Assembly: GCF_003315135.1 (NCBI RefSeq)
Contig: NZ_QNRK01000018.1
Location: 1 to 64,000 of the forward strand
Source of the DNA: Roseiarcus fermentans
Lineage (GTDB): Bacteria > Pseudomonadota > Alphaproteobacteria > Rhizobiales > Beijerinckiaceae
Reading direction: 5' to 3'
Length of the DNA stretch: 64,000 nt
Part shown: positions 54,480-64,000 of the stretch, piece after piece
Layout of the letters: the number at the start of each line of letters is the position of its first letter
How positions within the stretch are numbered: position 1 is the first letter of the stretch
Translations under genes and position numbers: made by a program
Notes under the pieces: generated by a model
What the model was told of the DNA's origin: nothing
The model's input: only the letters and a program-made list of their open reading frames with translations
Database searches by the model: none

Positions 54480-55508
54480 ATGACCGAACGAAGCCTCCCC
54501 GCCGCGCTCCCGGCGCAAGCCGCGCCGAGACGATTTGATTTGCAACGCCTGCTGCGCCGACCCGAGGCCGGCGCAGTGTTTGCAGCCTCATTTGTCTATC
54601 TGTTCTTCGCGGTCTGCGCGTGGAGGGCTGGATTCGTCTCCTTGAATGGAACCGCCGCGTGGCTCGACACGTCGGCCGAAGTCGGGATCGTCGCGCTGGC
54701 CGTAGGCCTTCTGATGATCGCAGGGGAATTCGACCTCTCGATCGGCTCGGTCATCGGGGCGACCTCGATTCTTTTTGCGATCGGGACCAATCATTACCAG
54801 ATGAATCCGTGGATCATGCTGGCGATGTGTTTCGCCCTTGGCGCGGTCACGGGTCTCGTCAATGGCGCAATCACCGTGAAAACGCGGCTGCCGTCCTTTA
54901 TCGTGACCCTCGCGACCAACTACGCGCTCATCGGAGCCGCGCTCGGTTTCTCGCGCCTTCTCACCAACACGACATCCTCGTCGATCCAGACGACGCCAGG
55001 GGTCGAACTGCTGTTCGGTTCGCAATGGGGGCAGGCCAATGTCGCTGTTCTCTGGTGGCTCGCACTCACCGTCGTTGCAACCATTGTCCTGTGGCGAACC
55101 CCGTTCGGGAATTGGGTCTACGCGACGGGCGGAAATGAAAGCGCGGCGCGCGGCGCGGGTGTCCCCACGGGTTTCGTAAAGATCGTTCTGTTCATCGTGA
55201 CGTCGCTGACGGCGACGCTGCTCGGTGTGATTCAGGCCGTCGAGTTTCACTCAGGCAACGCCGCCAACGGTCAGGGCTATGTCTTCGAAGCGCCGATCGT
55301 CGCAGTCATCGGCGGCGTACTGCTTGGGGGAGGCTATGGATCCCCGCTCGGCGTGTTTTTCGGCTCGATCATCTTTGGCGTGATTACGGTCGGCATCTTC
55401 TATGCAGGTTGGAACACGGATTGGCTGATGCTTTTCCTCGGCGCCCTGTTGCTCGCGGCCGTGCTCGCCAACAGCTACTTCCGCCGACTCGCGCTGTCGG
55501 AGGGTTAG
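54480..55508 (+). CDS. RbsC-like ABC transporter permease
   Basis: 342 residues with about ten hydrophobic segments. The family motif IAGEFDLSIGSVIGATSILFAIGTN and GAITVKTRLPSFIVTLATN (EAA-like loop region) and VAVIGGVLLGGGYGSPLG identify a carbohydrate-uptake-2 permease. It lies 39 bp after the binding-protein gene and 5 bp before the ATPase gene, so the three form one importer. Confidence 0.92.
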   Translation: MTERSLPAALPAQAAPRRFDLQRLLRRPEAGAVFAASFVYLFFAVCAWRAGFVSLNGTAAWLDTSAEVGIVALAVGLLMIAGEFDLSIGSVIGATSILFAIGTNHYQMNPWIMLAMCFALGAVTGLVNGAITVKTRLPSFIVTLATNYALIGAALGFSRLLTNTTSSSIQTTPGVELLFGSQWGQANVAVLWWLALTVVATIVLWRTPFGNWVYATGGNESAARGAGVPTGFVKIVLFIVTSLTATLLGVIQAVEFHSGNAANGQGYVFEAPIVAVIGGVLLGGGYGSPLGVFFGSIIFGVITVGIFYAGWNTDWLMLFLGALLLAAVLANSYFRRLALSEG

Positions 55509-55513
55509 GGGCG

Positions 55514-56299
55514 ATGACGCAATCCGACCCCATCCTGCAATTGATCGGCGTCTCCAAGATCTTCGCGGGAACCCAGGCGCTGCGCAACGTCACGATTTCC
55601 GTTCGGCCGGGGGCTGTCCTTTGCCTTCTCGGCGACAACGGCGCGGGCAAATCGACGCTGATCAAGATACTGTCGGGCGTTCACCCGCCGAGCGCCGGCG
55701 CGATGCTCGTGGACGGCGTGGAGACGCGCTTTTCGAGTCCGAGGGAGGCGCGCGCCAAGGGCGTCGCGACCGTCCATCAGGACGTGGGCGCGATCCCGCT
55801 CATGAGCGTCACCCGGAACTTCTTTCTCGGCGCGGAGCCGACCAGGGGCTGGGGCCCGTTCCGCTTGTTCGATTCCTCGGCCGCGGCGGTCGCCGCGCTC
55901 GCCGCGATCCGCGAGTTCGGCCTCACCCGCGTGACGGACGGCGAGCAACTCGTCGGCACGCTGTCTGGAGGCGAGAGGCAGGCGCTCAGCATCGCCCGCG
56001 CGATGTACTTCGGCGCGCGGGTGCTCATTCTCGACGAGCCGACCTCGGCGCTCGGCGTCAAGGAGGCGGCGAAGGTCCTGAGCCTCGTGAAAGCGGCGCG
56101 GACCCGCGGCATCGGCATCGTCTTCATCACCCACAATGCGCGCCACGCGATGGCGATCGGCGACGACTTCGTGGTGCTCAACCAGGGCGCGGTGGCGGCG
56201 AGTTTCCGGCGCGGCGAGAAGACCCGCGAGGAAGTGCTCGACCTGATGGCGGGCGGCGACGGCAGCGAACCGCGCCCCGACCTGGAGGACGACGCATGA
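55514..56299 (+). CDS. Sugar-type ABC transporter ATPase (single domain)
   Basis: 261 residues. Walker A GDNGAGKST, signature LSGGERQALSIARAM, Walker B VLILDEPTSALG and the H-loop FITHNARHA are complete. It resembles one half of RbsA, as in fructose/ribose importers with a single-domain ATPase (FrcA type). The stop overlaps the hydrolase start (ATGA), so transporter and hydrolase are translationally coupled. Confidence 0.92.
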   Translation: MTQSDPILQLIGVSKIFAGTQALRNVTISVRPGAVLCLLGDNGAGKSTLIKILSGVHPPSAGAMLVDGVETRFSSPREARAKGVATVHQDVGAIPLMSVTRNFFLGAEPTRGWGPFRLFDSSAAAVAALAAIREFGLTRVTDGEQLVGTLSGGERQALSIARAMYFGARVLILDEPTSALGVKEAAKVLSLVKAARTRGIGIVFITHNARHAMAIGDDFVVLNQGAVAASFRRGEKTREEVLDLMAGGDGSEPRPDLEDDA

Positions 56300-57912
56300 C
56301 CGACGAGGCCTCGAGCTGGGCGGAAGGCATGCGCCGGGTGCGCCTCTTCCCGTTTCCGGAAAGCGGACCGTTTGTTTCCCCCGACGCGCCCGAGCCCGAT
56401 GGCTTTGTCGAGATCGGCTGGGACCAGAACGCGCGCTTTCCCGCTTTTCTCGCCCCCGCCGAGGGAGGGGGCGAGGCGCTCGTCCCGTTCACGCCGATGG
56501 CGCAATTTCCGCCCGACGGCTACCGCGGAGACTTCTTTGTCGAGGCGTTTTCCGACGCGGCGATCAAGGCGCGCTGGATCGAGGCGCGCCAAGACCCGGC
56601 GACCCGGGCGCGGATTCTGGCCTCCGTGCGCAACCTCGAGATCCCGCACCAGTTTCGCGGCACGGGGGCTCTCGATCCGCGCGGGCGGATCGATCCGCAC
56701 AGCGAGATTGATCTTTCCGCCGTCCGCCGACCCGCCTTCTTCGCGGCGGCGCCGTGGCGCGAAGACATCGCCAGGCTCGACTCGCGCACGAGCGTGGTCG
56801 AGGTGACGGCGCCTCGCGAACCGCTCGAAACGATGCGGCTGGGCCTCGTCACGCCAATCAAACTGCGTGGCTGGCACGTGCGCGGCGAGGGCGTCCCGGA
56901 CCCGAATGGCGGCCGCCGCCGCGCGCTTGCGATCCTGGTCAGCGGCCGCAACGTCGAGACGACGGGCATTCATCACCCGGACGATCTCGCCTGCGGGTGG
57001 AGTCCCGAGGTCGGGGCGTGGCTGCAGCGAAGCTACCCGGCCTCTGACGGTCTGAGCGAATCGGGCGGCGCGCGGCCCTGGCGCAGCTACATCCTCGCCT
57101 TTGTCGACGCAGGCTTCGATGTCCTGACCCTGGACAAGCGGGGCCACGGCCTGTCCGGCGGGGCGAACGACAGCAACTGCGGCGAGCAGGGCGAGGACCT
57201 GTTTCGCGCCCTGGACGCGCTGGAGACGGGAGCCGGCGCCCGCGTCCTGACCCCCGAGGGCGCGCTCCTCGAAGGTGACAGGGCCGCCGGCCGCTTGCTC
57301 GGCGGCGTCGCCGCACATGACATGCCCGTCGTTCTCGTCGGCCCCTCGCAGGGCGGCATGGCGGTTTGCTGGGCGATGTACAAGAACTTCGTCGGCGCCT
57401 GCGATTTCGATCGCCCGAACCCGCGCCGACACGGCCCGCTGGGTTACAATATCAAGGCCGCAATGGTGCTCGCGCCCTTCGCGGCGGGCCTCGGGTATCG
57501 ATCGCCGGACGAATCGCTGGTGGAGGCGGCGCGGCGACTCGAATTCAATGTCCAGATGTTTCCCTCCGGCGAGATTCTCGGCAGCATACCCAAATGGACG
57601 GCGTTGTTCATCGGCCGTGGCCTCTGGGACTTTTCAGAGAGCCTCGAAGGAACGCTCGAATGTTACCGGCGCGCGAACGGCCTGCGCGCCCTTCAGGGCG
57701 TGCGCGGACCTCACGGCGAAGGCGAGTGGGGCGCGCGAAACATCGCCGTGATGCAGGACCGAATGACGGCCTTCGCGATTGCGGCCGTGGTCGGCGCTCC
57801 CGGCGAAAGCCGGGTCGAAGTGCGCACGATCCGCGACGTCGTTCGCGGCGCGCCGCCTTTCTGGGCCGAGACCGCCTTTCCGCCTCCGGGGAACGGGCGC
57901 CGGACACGCTGA
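56296..57912 (+). CDS. Large alpha/beta hydrolase coupled to the ABC importer, function unknown
   Basis: 538 residues without a signal peptide, so cytoplasmic. The C-terminal half is an alpha/beta hydrolase with SYILAFVDAGFDVLTLDKRGHG, the nucleophile elbow VGPSQGGMA (S351) and a likely acid/base pair further on. The N-terminal 200 residues (from RVRLFPFPESGPFVSPDAP through RGDFFVEAFSDAAIKARWIEAR) match nothing that I recognise. Coupling to the importer suggests that it opens an ester, lactone or related bond in the imported compound. Confidence 0.75.
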   Translation: MTDEASSWAEGMRRVRLFPFPESGPFVSPDAPEPDGFVEIGWDQNARFPAFLAPAEGGGEALVPFTPMAQFPPDGYRGDFFVEAFSDAAIKARWIEARQDPATRARILASVRNLEIPHQFRGTGALDPRGRIDPHSEIDLSAVRRPAFFAAAPWREDIARLDSRTSVVEVTAPREPLETMRLGLVTPIKLRGWHVRGEGVPDPNGGRRRALAILVSGRNVETTGIHHPDDLACGWSPEVGAWLQRSYPASDGLSESGGARPWRSYILAFVDAGFDVLTLDKRGHGLSGGANDSNCGEQGEDLFRALDALETGAGARVLTPEGALLEGDRAAGRLLGGVAAHDMPVVLVGPSQGGMAVCWAMYKNFVGACDFDRPNPRRHGPLGYNIKAAMVLAPFAAGLGYRSPDESLVEAARRLEFNVQMFPSGEILGSIPKWTALFIGRGLWDFSESLEGTLECYRRANGLRALQGVRGPHGEGEWGARNIAVMQDRMTAFAIAAVVGAPGESRVEVRTIRDVVRGAPPFWAETAFPPPGNGRRTR

Positions 57913-57958
57913 CGGCGTCGTCGGCCGATCTGGCTCTGCCTGCGAGACCTGCGCGTCT

Positions 57959-60369
<2,411 letters not shown>

Positions 60370-60373
<4 letters not shown>

Positions 60374-60771
60374 GCCTCCTTGGTCAGCGCGATCATCAGG
60401 CAGCCGTGCGCCGACGACCGCTCGATGGCGGCGTAGCGCCCGGGCGGCAGGCGCACCCGCCGCTCGAACCGGCCCTGCGGCAGTTCGAGACGGTGGATGA
60501 CCGCGGTCCGCATCTCCGGCGGGTAGGCGCGCGACCCGGAGACCACCAGTTCGTCGCCTTCGATTCGGGCCAGGACCTCGCTCGGGTCGACGCCGGGAAG
60601 GGCGACGAGCACCAGCGTCATCCGCTCGGTCTCGAGCACATCCACCGGCGGCTCCCAGCCGACCGGCCGCGCGCCGGCCGGCCGGACGAACTGCCGGTGC
60701 ATCCGCTCGGCGCGGTCCAGCATCGCGAACGCTTCCGACCACATCCATTGCCGTGGAAACTGGTCTTCCAT
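60370..60771 (-). CDS. Hsp20-family small heat-shock protein
   Basis: 133 residues from the ATG at 60771 after GAGGAG; the longer frame to 60810 lacks a ribosome site. The alpha-crystallin domain runs from about 45 to 130 (PPVDVLETERMTLVLVALPGV, ELVVSGSRAYP, VIHRLELPQGRFERRVRLPPG). The usual C-terminal IxI/V tail is not seen. It overlaps lon, so a holdase and a protease are produced together. Confidence 0.9.
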
Positions 60772-60900
60772 GGGCTCCTCGGCGGCTCGGCGCCGGGCGA
60801 CGGCGCGCAACGGCCCCGAGTGTTATCGCATTCGCGGCGGAAGTTCATCCCCGGCGCGACGAATGCGCCGCGCCCGGCCCCTCGAGGCAGGATGCGGACG

Positions 60901-61482
60901 TCAAGCCGGCGCGTCGGAGGCCGGCTCGTCGTCGAACGCGATCCCCTCGTAGAGCTCCGCGAGCGGCAGCTCGACGCCGATCTCGGGCAGCGCCAGCGCC
61001 GAGTCCGCGGTCAAAATGTCGTGCGTCCAGCCGTCGCCGGCGCGCGCGTAGACGGTCGCGCCGACGTCGTCCTGCTCCAGCATGACGTAGCGCCGGATCG
61101 ACGCCGTCGCCTGATATTCGCGCGCCTTGACGATCCGGTCCTTCGCCGCCGTGCTCGGGCTCAAAACCTCGAAGACGATGACAGGTTCGTGAACGACGGT
61201 CGCCCGGCGCTCGACCGTCGTGCACACGACCATGCCGTCGGGATAGCGGATATGGCCGTCCGCAACCTGGATCTTGAGGGCGCTGCCGTAGAAGCGGCAC
61301 GGATGGCCGCGAAGCCGCGAGCCGAGCGCCGCGGCGAGGTTGGCCTGGATGTTCGCGTGCCCGACGGTTCCGCCGGTCATGGCGACGGGTCCGACGCCGT
61401 CGAACTCCCAGCGCAGCGGCTGCCGTTCCTCCCACGTTAGGAATTCGGCGAGCGTCATGGGCTTGCGCAAGGCGACGGTCAT
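60901..61482 (-). CDS. Uma2 family (DUF820) putative PD-(D/E)XK endonuclease
   Basis: 193 residues. The Uma2 layout is plain: MTLAEFLTWEERQPLRWEF, GTVGHANIQANLAAAL, RYPDGMVVC (PD of the nuclease core), VIVFEVLSPSTAAKDRIVKAREYQA (ExK-like region) and IRRYVMLEQD. Function in bacteria is unproven. It is a single gene with its own ATG near 61482. Confidence 0.9.
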   Translation of the reverse strand: MTVALRKPMTLAEFLTWEERQPLRWEFDGVGPVAMTGGTVGHANIQANLAAALGSRLRGHPCRFYGSALKIQVADGHIRYPDGMVVCTTVERRATVVHEPVIVFEVLSPSTAAKDRIVKAREYQATASIRRYVMLEQDDVGATVYARAGDGWTHDILTADSALALPEIGVELPLAELYEGIAFDDEPASDAPA

Positions 61483-61629
61483 AGCGGCTCGGAGTGTATC
61501 ACAATCGGGGTCGGACGCGACGACCGCGGGACCAGGCCGTCGATCCGCGCCCGGCGGCGCCCGTTTCCCGCGTCCCGACCGCCCGTGCTATACCCGAGCG
61601 AGGTCCCTCATGACGGAGGCTACGCGGCG

Positions 61630-62580
61630 ATGGGCGTTATGGTGAATGGCGAATGGCGCGCCGACGAGGATTTCCCCCGCGACGCCTCCGGCCATTTCGT
61701 TCGGCCCGTGTCCCCGTTCCGCAACTGGGTCACCGCCGACGGTTCGCCGGGGCCTTCGGGAAGCGGCGGCTTCCACGCCGCGGCCGGTCGCTATCACCTG
61801 ATCGTGTCGCTCGCCTGCCCCTGGGCGCACCGCGCGCTGATTGTCCGCAAGCTCAAGGGGCTCGAGAGCATGATCTCGCTTTCGGTGGTGAACTGGTTGA
61901 TGGCCGGGCGCGGCTGGACCTTCGATCCCGGGCCCGGCGTGATCGCCGATCCGCTGTTCGGCTTCGACACCCTGGCCGATTTCTACCGGAAGGCGCGTCC
62001 CGACTTCACCGGCCGCGTCACCGTCCCCGTGCTGTGGGACCGGGACACGAACACCATCGTCAGCAACGAATCGTCCGAGATCATCCGCATGTTCAACTCC
62101 GCCTTCGACGCCGTCGGCGCTGCGGAGGGCGACTATTACCCCGAGGACCTGCGCGGCGAGATCGACGCCCTCAACGACCGCATCTACGCGACCGTCAACA
62201 ACGGCGTGTATCGCGCCGGCTTCGCCACCTCGCAGGACGCCTACGAGGAGGCCTTCCGCGCCCTGTTCGAGACGCTCGACTGGCTCGACGCACGGCTGAC
62301 GGTGCGGCAATTCCTCGCCGGCGATCGCCTGACCGAAGCCGACTGGCGCCTGTTCACAACGCTCGTCCGCTTCGACCCGGTCTATTTCGGCCATTTCAAG
62401 TGCAACCTGAAACAAATCCGCGACTATCCGGCGCTCAGCCGCTATCTGCGCGAACTCTACCGCTGGCCGGGGGTGGCCGAGACGGTCGATTTTTTCCACA
62501 TCAAGCATCATTATTACGAGAGCCACCGCGGCATCAATCCGACCGGCATCGTCCCGCTCGGGCCGGAGATGGCGTTGTAG
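61630..62580 (+). CDS. Glutathionyl-hydroquinone reductase (YqjG/ECM4-type glutathione transferase)
   Basis: 316 residues from the ATG at 61630, 10 nt after GGAGG; another ATG follows at 61639. The catalytic cysteine is in ACPWAHR (C63), with the ending HYYESHRGINPTGIVPLGP typical of Xi-class glutathione transferases. These reduce glutathionyl-hydroquinones to hydroquinones. It stands alone. Confidence 0.92.
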   Translation: MGVMVNGEWRADEDFPRDASGHFVRPVSPFRNWVTADGSPGPSGSGGFHAAAGRYHLIVSLACPWAHRALIVRKLKGLESMISLSVVNWLMAGRGWTFDPGPGVIADPLFGFDTLADFYRKARPDFTGRVTVPVLWDRDTNTIVSNESSEIIRMFNSAFDAVGAAEGDYYPEDLRGEIDALNDRIYATVNNGVYRAGFATSQDAYEEAFRALFETLDWLDARLTVRQFLAGDRLTEADWRLFTTLVRFDPVYFGHFKCNLKQIRDYPALSRYLRELYRWPGVAETVDFFHIKHHYYESHRGINPTGIVPLGPEMAL

Positions 62581-63195
62581 GGCTGTTTTCGACCGGAAAG
62601 GCCGCGTGAGGCGACGCCGCGGCGACGGCGCCGGAATTCGACTTGTGGATCATGCCGGTCCGCGGGTCCGGCTCTTGCAAATTGCGCTGCCGCTTGGTAA
62701 ATGTCAGCCAAGACAATGTCATAAGGGGGCCGGTTGTGGTCCCGCCGGGTTTCGGCGGCGTCCCTGATCCCGGACCTGCGAGGGAGGATGACGGCGTGTC
62801 GCGCTTCGCCGACAAGGTCGTTCCGGTGTCTGGCGGCGGGCGGATGGTCGACGCCGTGAAGACTGCGCGACCCGGGTCGGGCGGCCGGACGACACGCCCG
62901 CCGCTCCTCTGCTTTCGCCCCTCGAGCCGATTCCCGCTGCGCTCGCCATCGCGAGCGGCGTCGGCGTCGTGCGACCGCCGCCTGCCTCGCCTGCGAAGGG
63001 GCGCTTTCCCACCGATCGGCGCTCGTCCGGCTTGCCGCCCGAGGGCCGCGGAGGAGGACGCCTGCTCTTGATCGTCGGCTTCCGCGAACTCCGGCCGACG
63101 GAACGGGTTTCGGGGAGGCGCCGGCGCCGAGACGACAGAGAGCCGGAACAAAGGCGGCCGCACTTTCGCCGGCCGCAGCCGAGGGAGCGGACGCC
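62581..63195. other. Intergenic region before the ETF-QO gene with a possible SDR relic
   Basis: No intact gene. At 62796 a GTG after GGAGG begins a peptide SRFADKVVPVSGGG, like the first strand and glycine loop of a short-chain dehydrogenase, but it degenerates after 20 residues. The rest contains overlapping open frames of no recognised family. Confidence 0.45.
62796..62860 (+). pseudogene. Possible 5' relic of a short-chain dehydrogenase gene
   Basis: MSRFADKVVPVSGGGRMVD resembles RFADKVVLVTGGGSGIG of SDR proteins, with a ribosome site (GGGAGG) 8-12 nt upstream. Similarity stops within the nucleotide-binding loop. It could equally be chance in this GC-rich DNA. Confidence 0.3.
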
Positions 63196-64000
63196 ATGAC
63201 GCCACAGCACCTTCTCGAGCAATACGGGCCGCGCGAGGCGATGGAATACGACGTCGTGATCGTCGGGGCTGGCCCCGCCGGGCTCGCCGCGGCGATCCGG
63301 CTGAAGCAGCTCGATCCGGCCATTTCCGTCGTCGTGCTGGAAAAGGGCTCGGAGCCCGGCGCCCACACCCTGTCGGGCGGGGTCCTCGACCCGAGGGCGC
63401 TGACCGAGCTCTTGCCGGACGCGAAGGAGCGCGGCGCGCCGCTCAACCAGCCGGTGACCGGCGACGACCTCCTCATCCTGACCGCGCGCGGGGCGCGGCG
63501 CATTCCCGATTTCCTCGTCGCCCGCAATTTCCAGAATCACGGCTGCTGCATCGTCAGGCTCGGCTACGTGGTGAAATGGCTCGCCGAGCAGGCGGAGGCG
63601 CTCGGCGTCGAGATCTATTCCGGCTTCGCCGCCGTCGAGATCCTGTACGCAGAGGACGGCGCCGTGCGCGGGGTGGCGACGGGCCATGTCGGACTCGGCC
63701 GAAACGGCGAGCCGAAACACACGTTCGCGCTCGGCGTGGAGCTGATCGGCCGCTACACTGTGTTCGCCGAGGGCGCGCGCGGGCACCTCGGCCGGCAGCT
63801 CGGCGAACGCTTCCAGCTCGCCGAGGGCCGCGACCCGCAGAGCTATGCGCTGGGAATCAAGGAGCTGTGGGAAGTGCCGGCCGACAAGGCGAAGCCCGGC
63901 CGCGTCGTCCACACCGCCGGCTGGCCGATGCAGGAGGGAGTTTTCGGCGGCGGCTTCTTCTACCATCTCGACGAGAACCTGGTGACGCTCGGCTTCGTCA
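63196..64000 (+). CDS. Electron transfer flavoprotein-ubiquinone oxidoreductase, 3' end outside window
   Basis: The first 268 residues are present. The FAD-binding site is YDVVIVGAGPAGLAAAIRLKQLDP (18-41), followed by LEKGSEPGAHTLSGGVLDPRAL and NFQNHGCCIVRLGYVVKWLAEQAEALG, which are characteristic of ETF-QO. The enzyme passes electrons from acyl-CoA and other dehydrogenases through ETF to ubiquinone in the inner membrane. The iron-sulfur domain lies beyond the right edge. ATG at 63196 follows GAGGGAG; an ATG at 63241 is an alternative. Confidence 0.94.
   Translation, partial: MTPQHLLEQYGPREAMEYDVVIVGAGPAGLAAAIRLKQLDPAISVVVLEKGSEPGAHTLSGGVLDPRALTELLPDAKERGAPLNQPVTGDDLLILTARGARRIPDFLVARNFQNHGCCIVRLGYVVKWLAEQAEALGVEIYSGFAAVEILYAEDGAVRGVATGHVGLGRNGEPKHTFALGVELIGRYTVFAEGARGHLGRQLGERFQLAEGRDPQSYALGIKELWEVPADKAKPGRVVHTAGWPMQEGVFGGGFFYHLDENLVTLGFV

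Overview
The window is about 64 kb of GC-rich chromosome from an alphaproteobacterium, most likely Hyphomicrobiales (Rhizobiales). This inference rests on the base composition, the many ATGA-coupled starts, the frequent GTG and TTG starts, and the gene set (ZapE, DUF1036, BigR/SqrR-type ArsR, NirK-NirV, Uma2, ETF-QO). No rRNA, tRNA, CRISPR array or intact transposase is visible. Both ends are cut: the left end by a repeat-rich surface-type protein and the right end by an ETF-ubiquinone oxidoreductase gene.

Left part (1-16 kb): the 5' end of a large repetitive protein read leftward, then zapE-tetR, a parDE module whose toxin is frameshifted, a desaturase/PhnD-like pair, a GNAT gene, zwf, a lower-GC methyltransferase, prmA, a cupin, a higBA module whose toxin is also frameshifted, and uvrC. 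Middle-left (16-30 kb): a lipoprotein, prs, and a nucleoside import and salvage block (BMP-type binding protein, double ATPase, two permeases, cytidine deaminase). A RelE-like/Xre pair and a DUF29 gene follow, then purine nucleoside phosphorylase and thymidine phosphorylase. rppH and a 1.4 kb mosaic of hairpin repeats follow, including three tandem 213-bp units.

Middle (28-39 kb): P1 peptidase, pyruvate kinase, DUF1036 protein and a lytic transglycosylase, then a nitrite-reduction operon (NirK fused to cytochrome c, NirV-like protein, SCO protein) with an FNR/NnrR-like box upstream. A TDT transporter with a LysR regulator comes next. The 39-46.5 kb stretch is a sulfur/redox locus: rhodanese, a degraded thioredoxin, AhpD-like and DUF2892 proteins under a dithiol ArsR repressor, with a divergent RND pump. 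A broken Crp/Fnr gene, a broken DUF2892 gene and a second dithiol ArsR gene close it.

Right part (46.5-64 kb): surface polysaccharide genes (methyltransferase, O-antigen-ligase-like protein, flippase), a decayed lon fragment, an IclR-controlled sugar-type ABC importer ending in an unusual 538-residue alpha/beta hydrolase, hsp20-lon, a Uma2 protein, a glutathionyl-hydroquinone reductase and ETF-QO.

A recurring theme is decay of accessory genes by small indels while long housekeeping frames remain open. The least explained items are the 118-residue repeat protein, the repeat array at 27.7-28.5 kb, the ABC-linked hydrolase and the two-repressor sulfur/RND locus.
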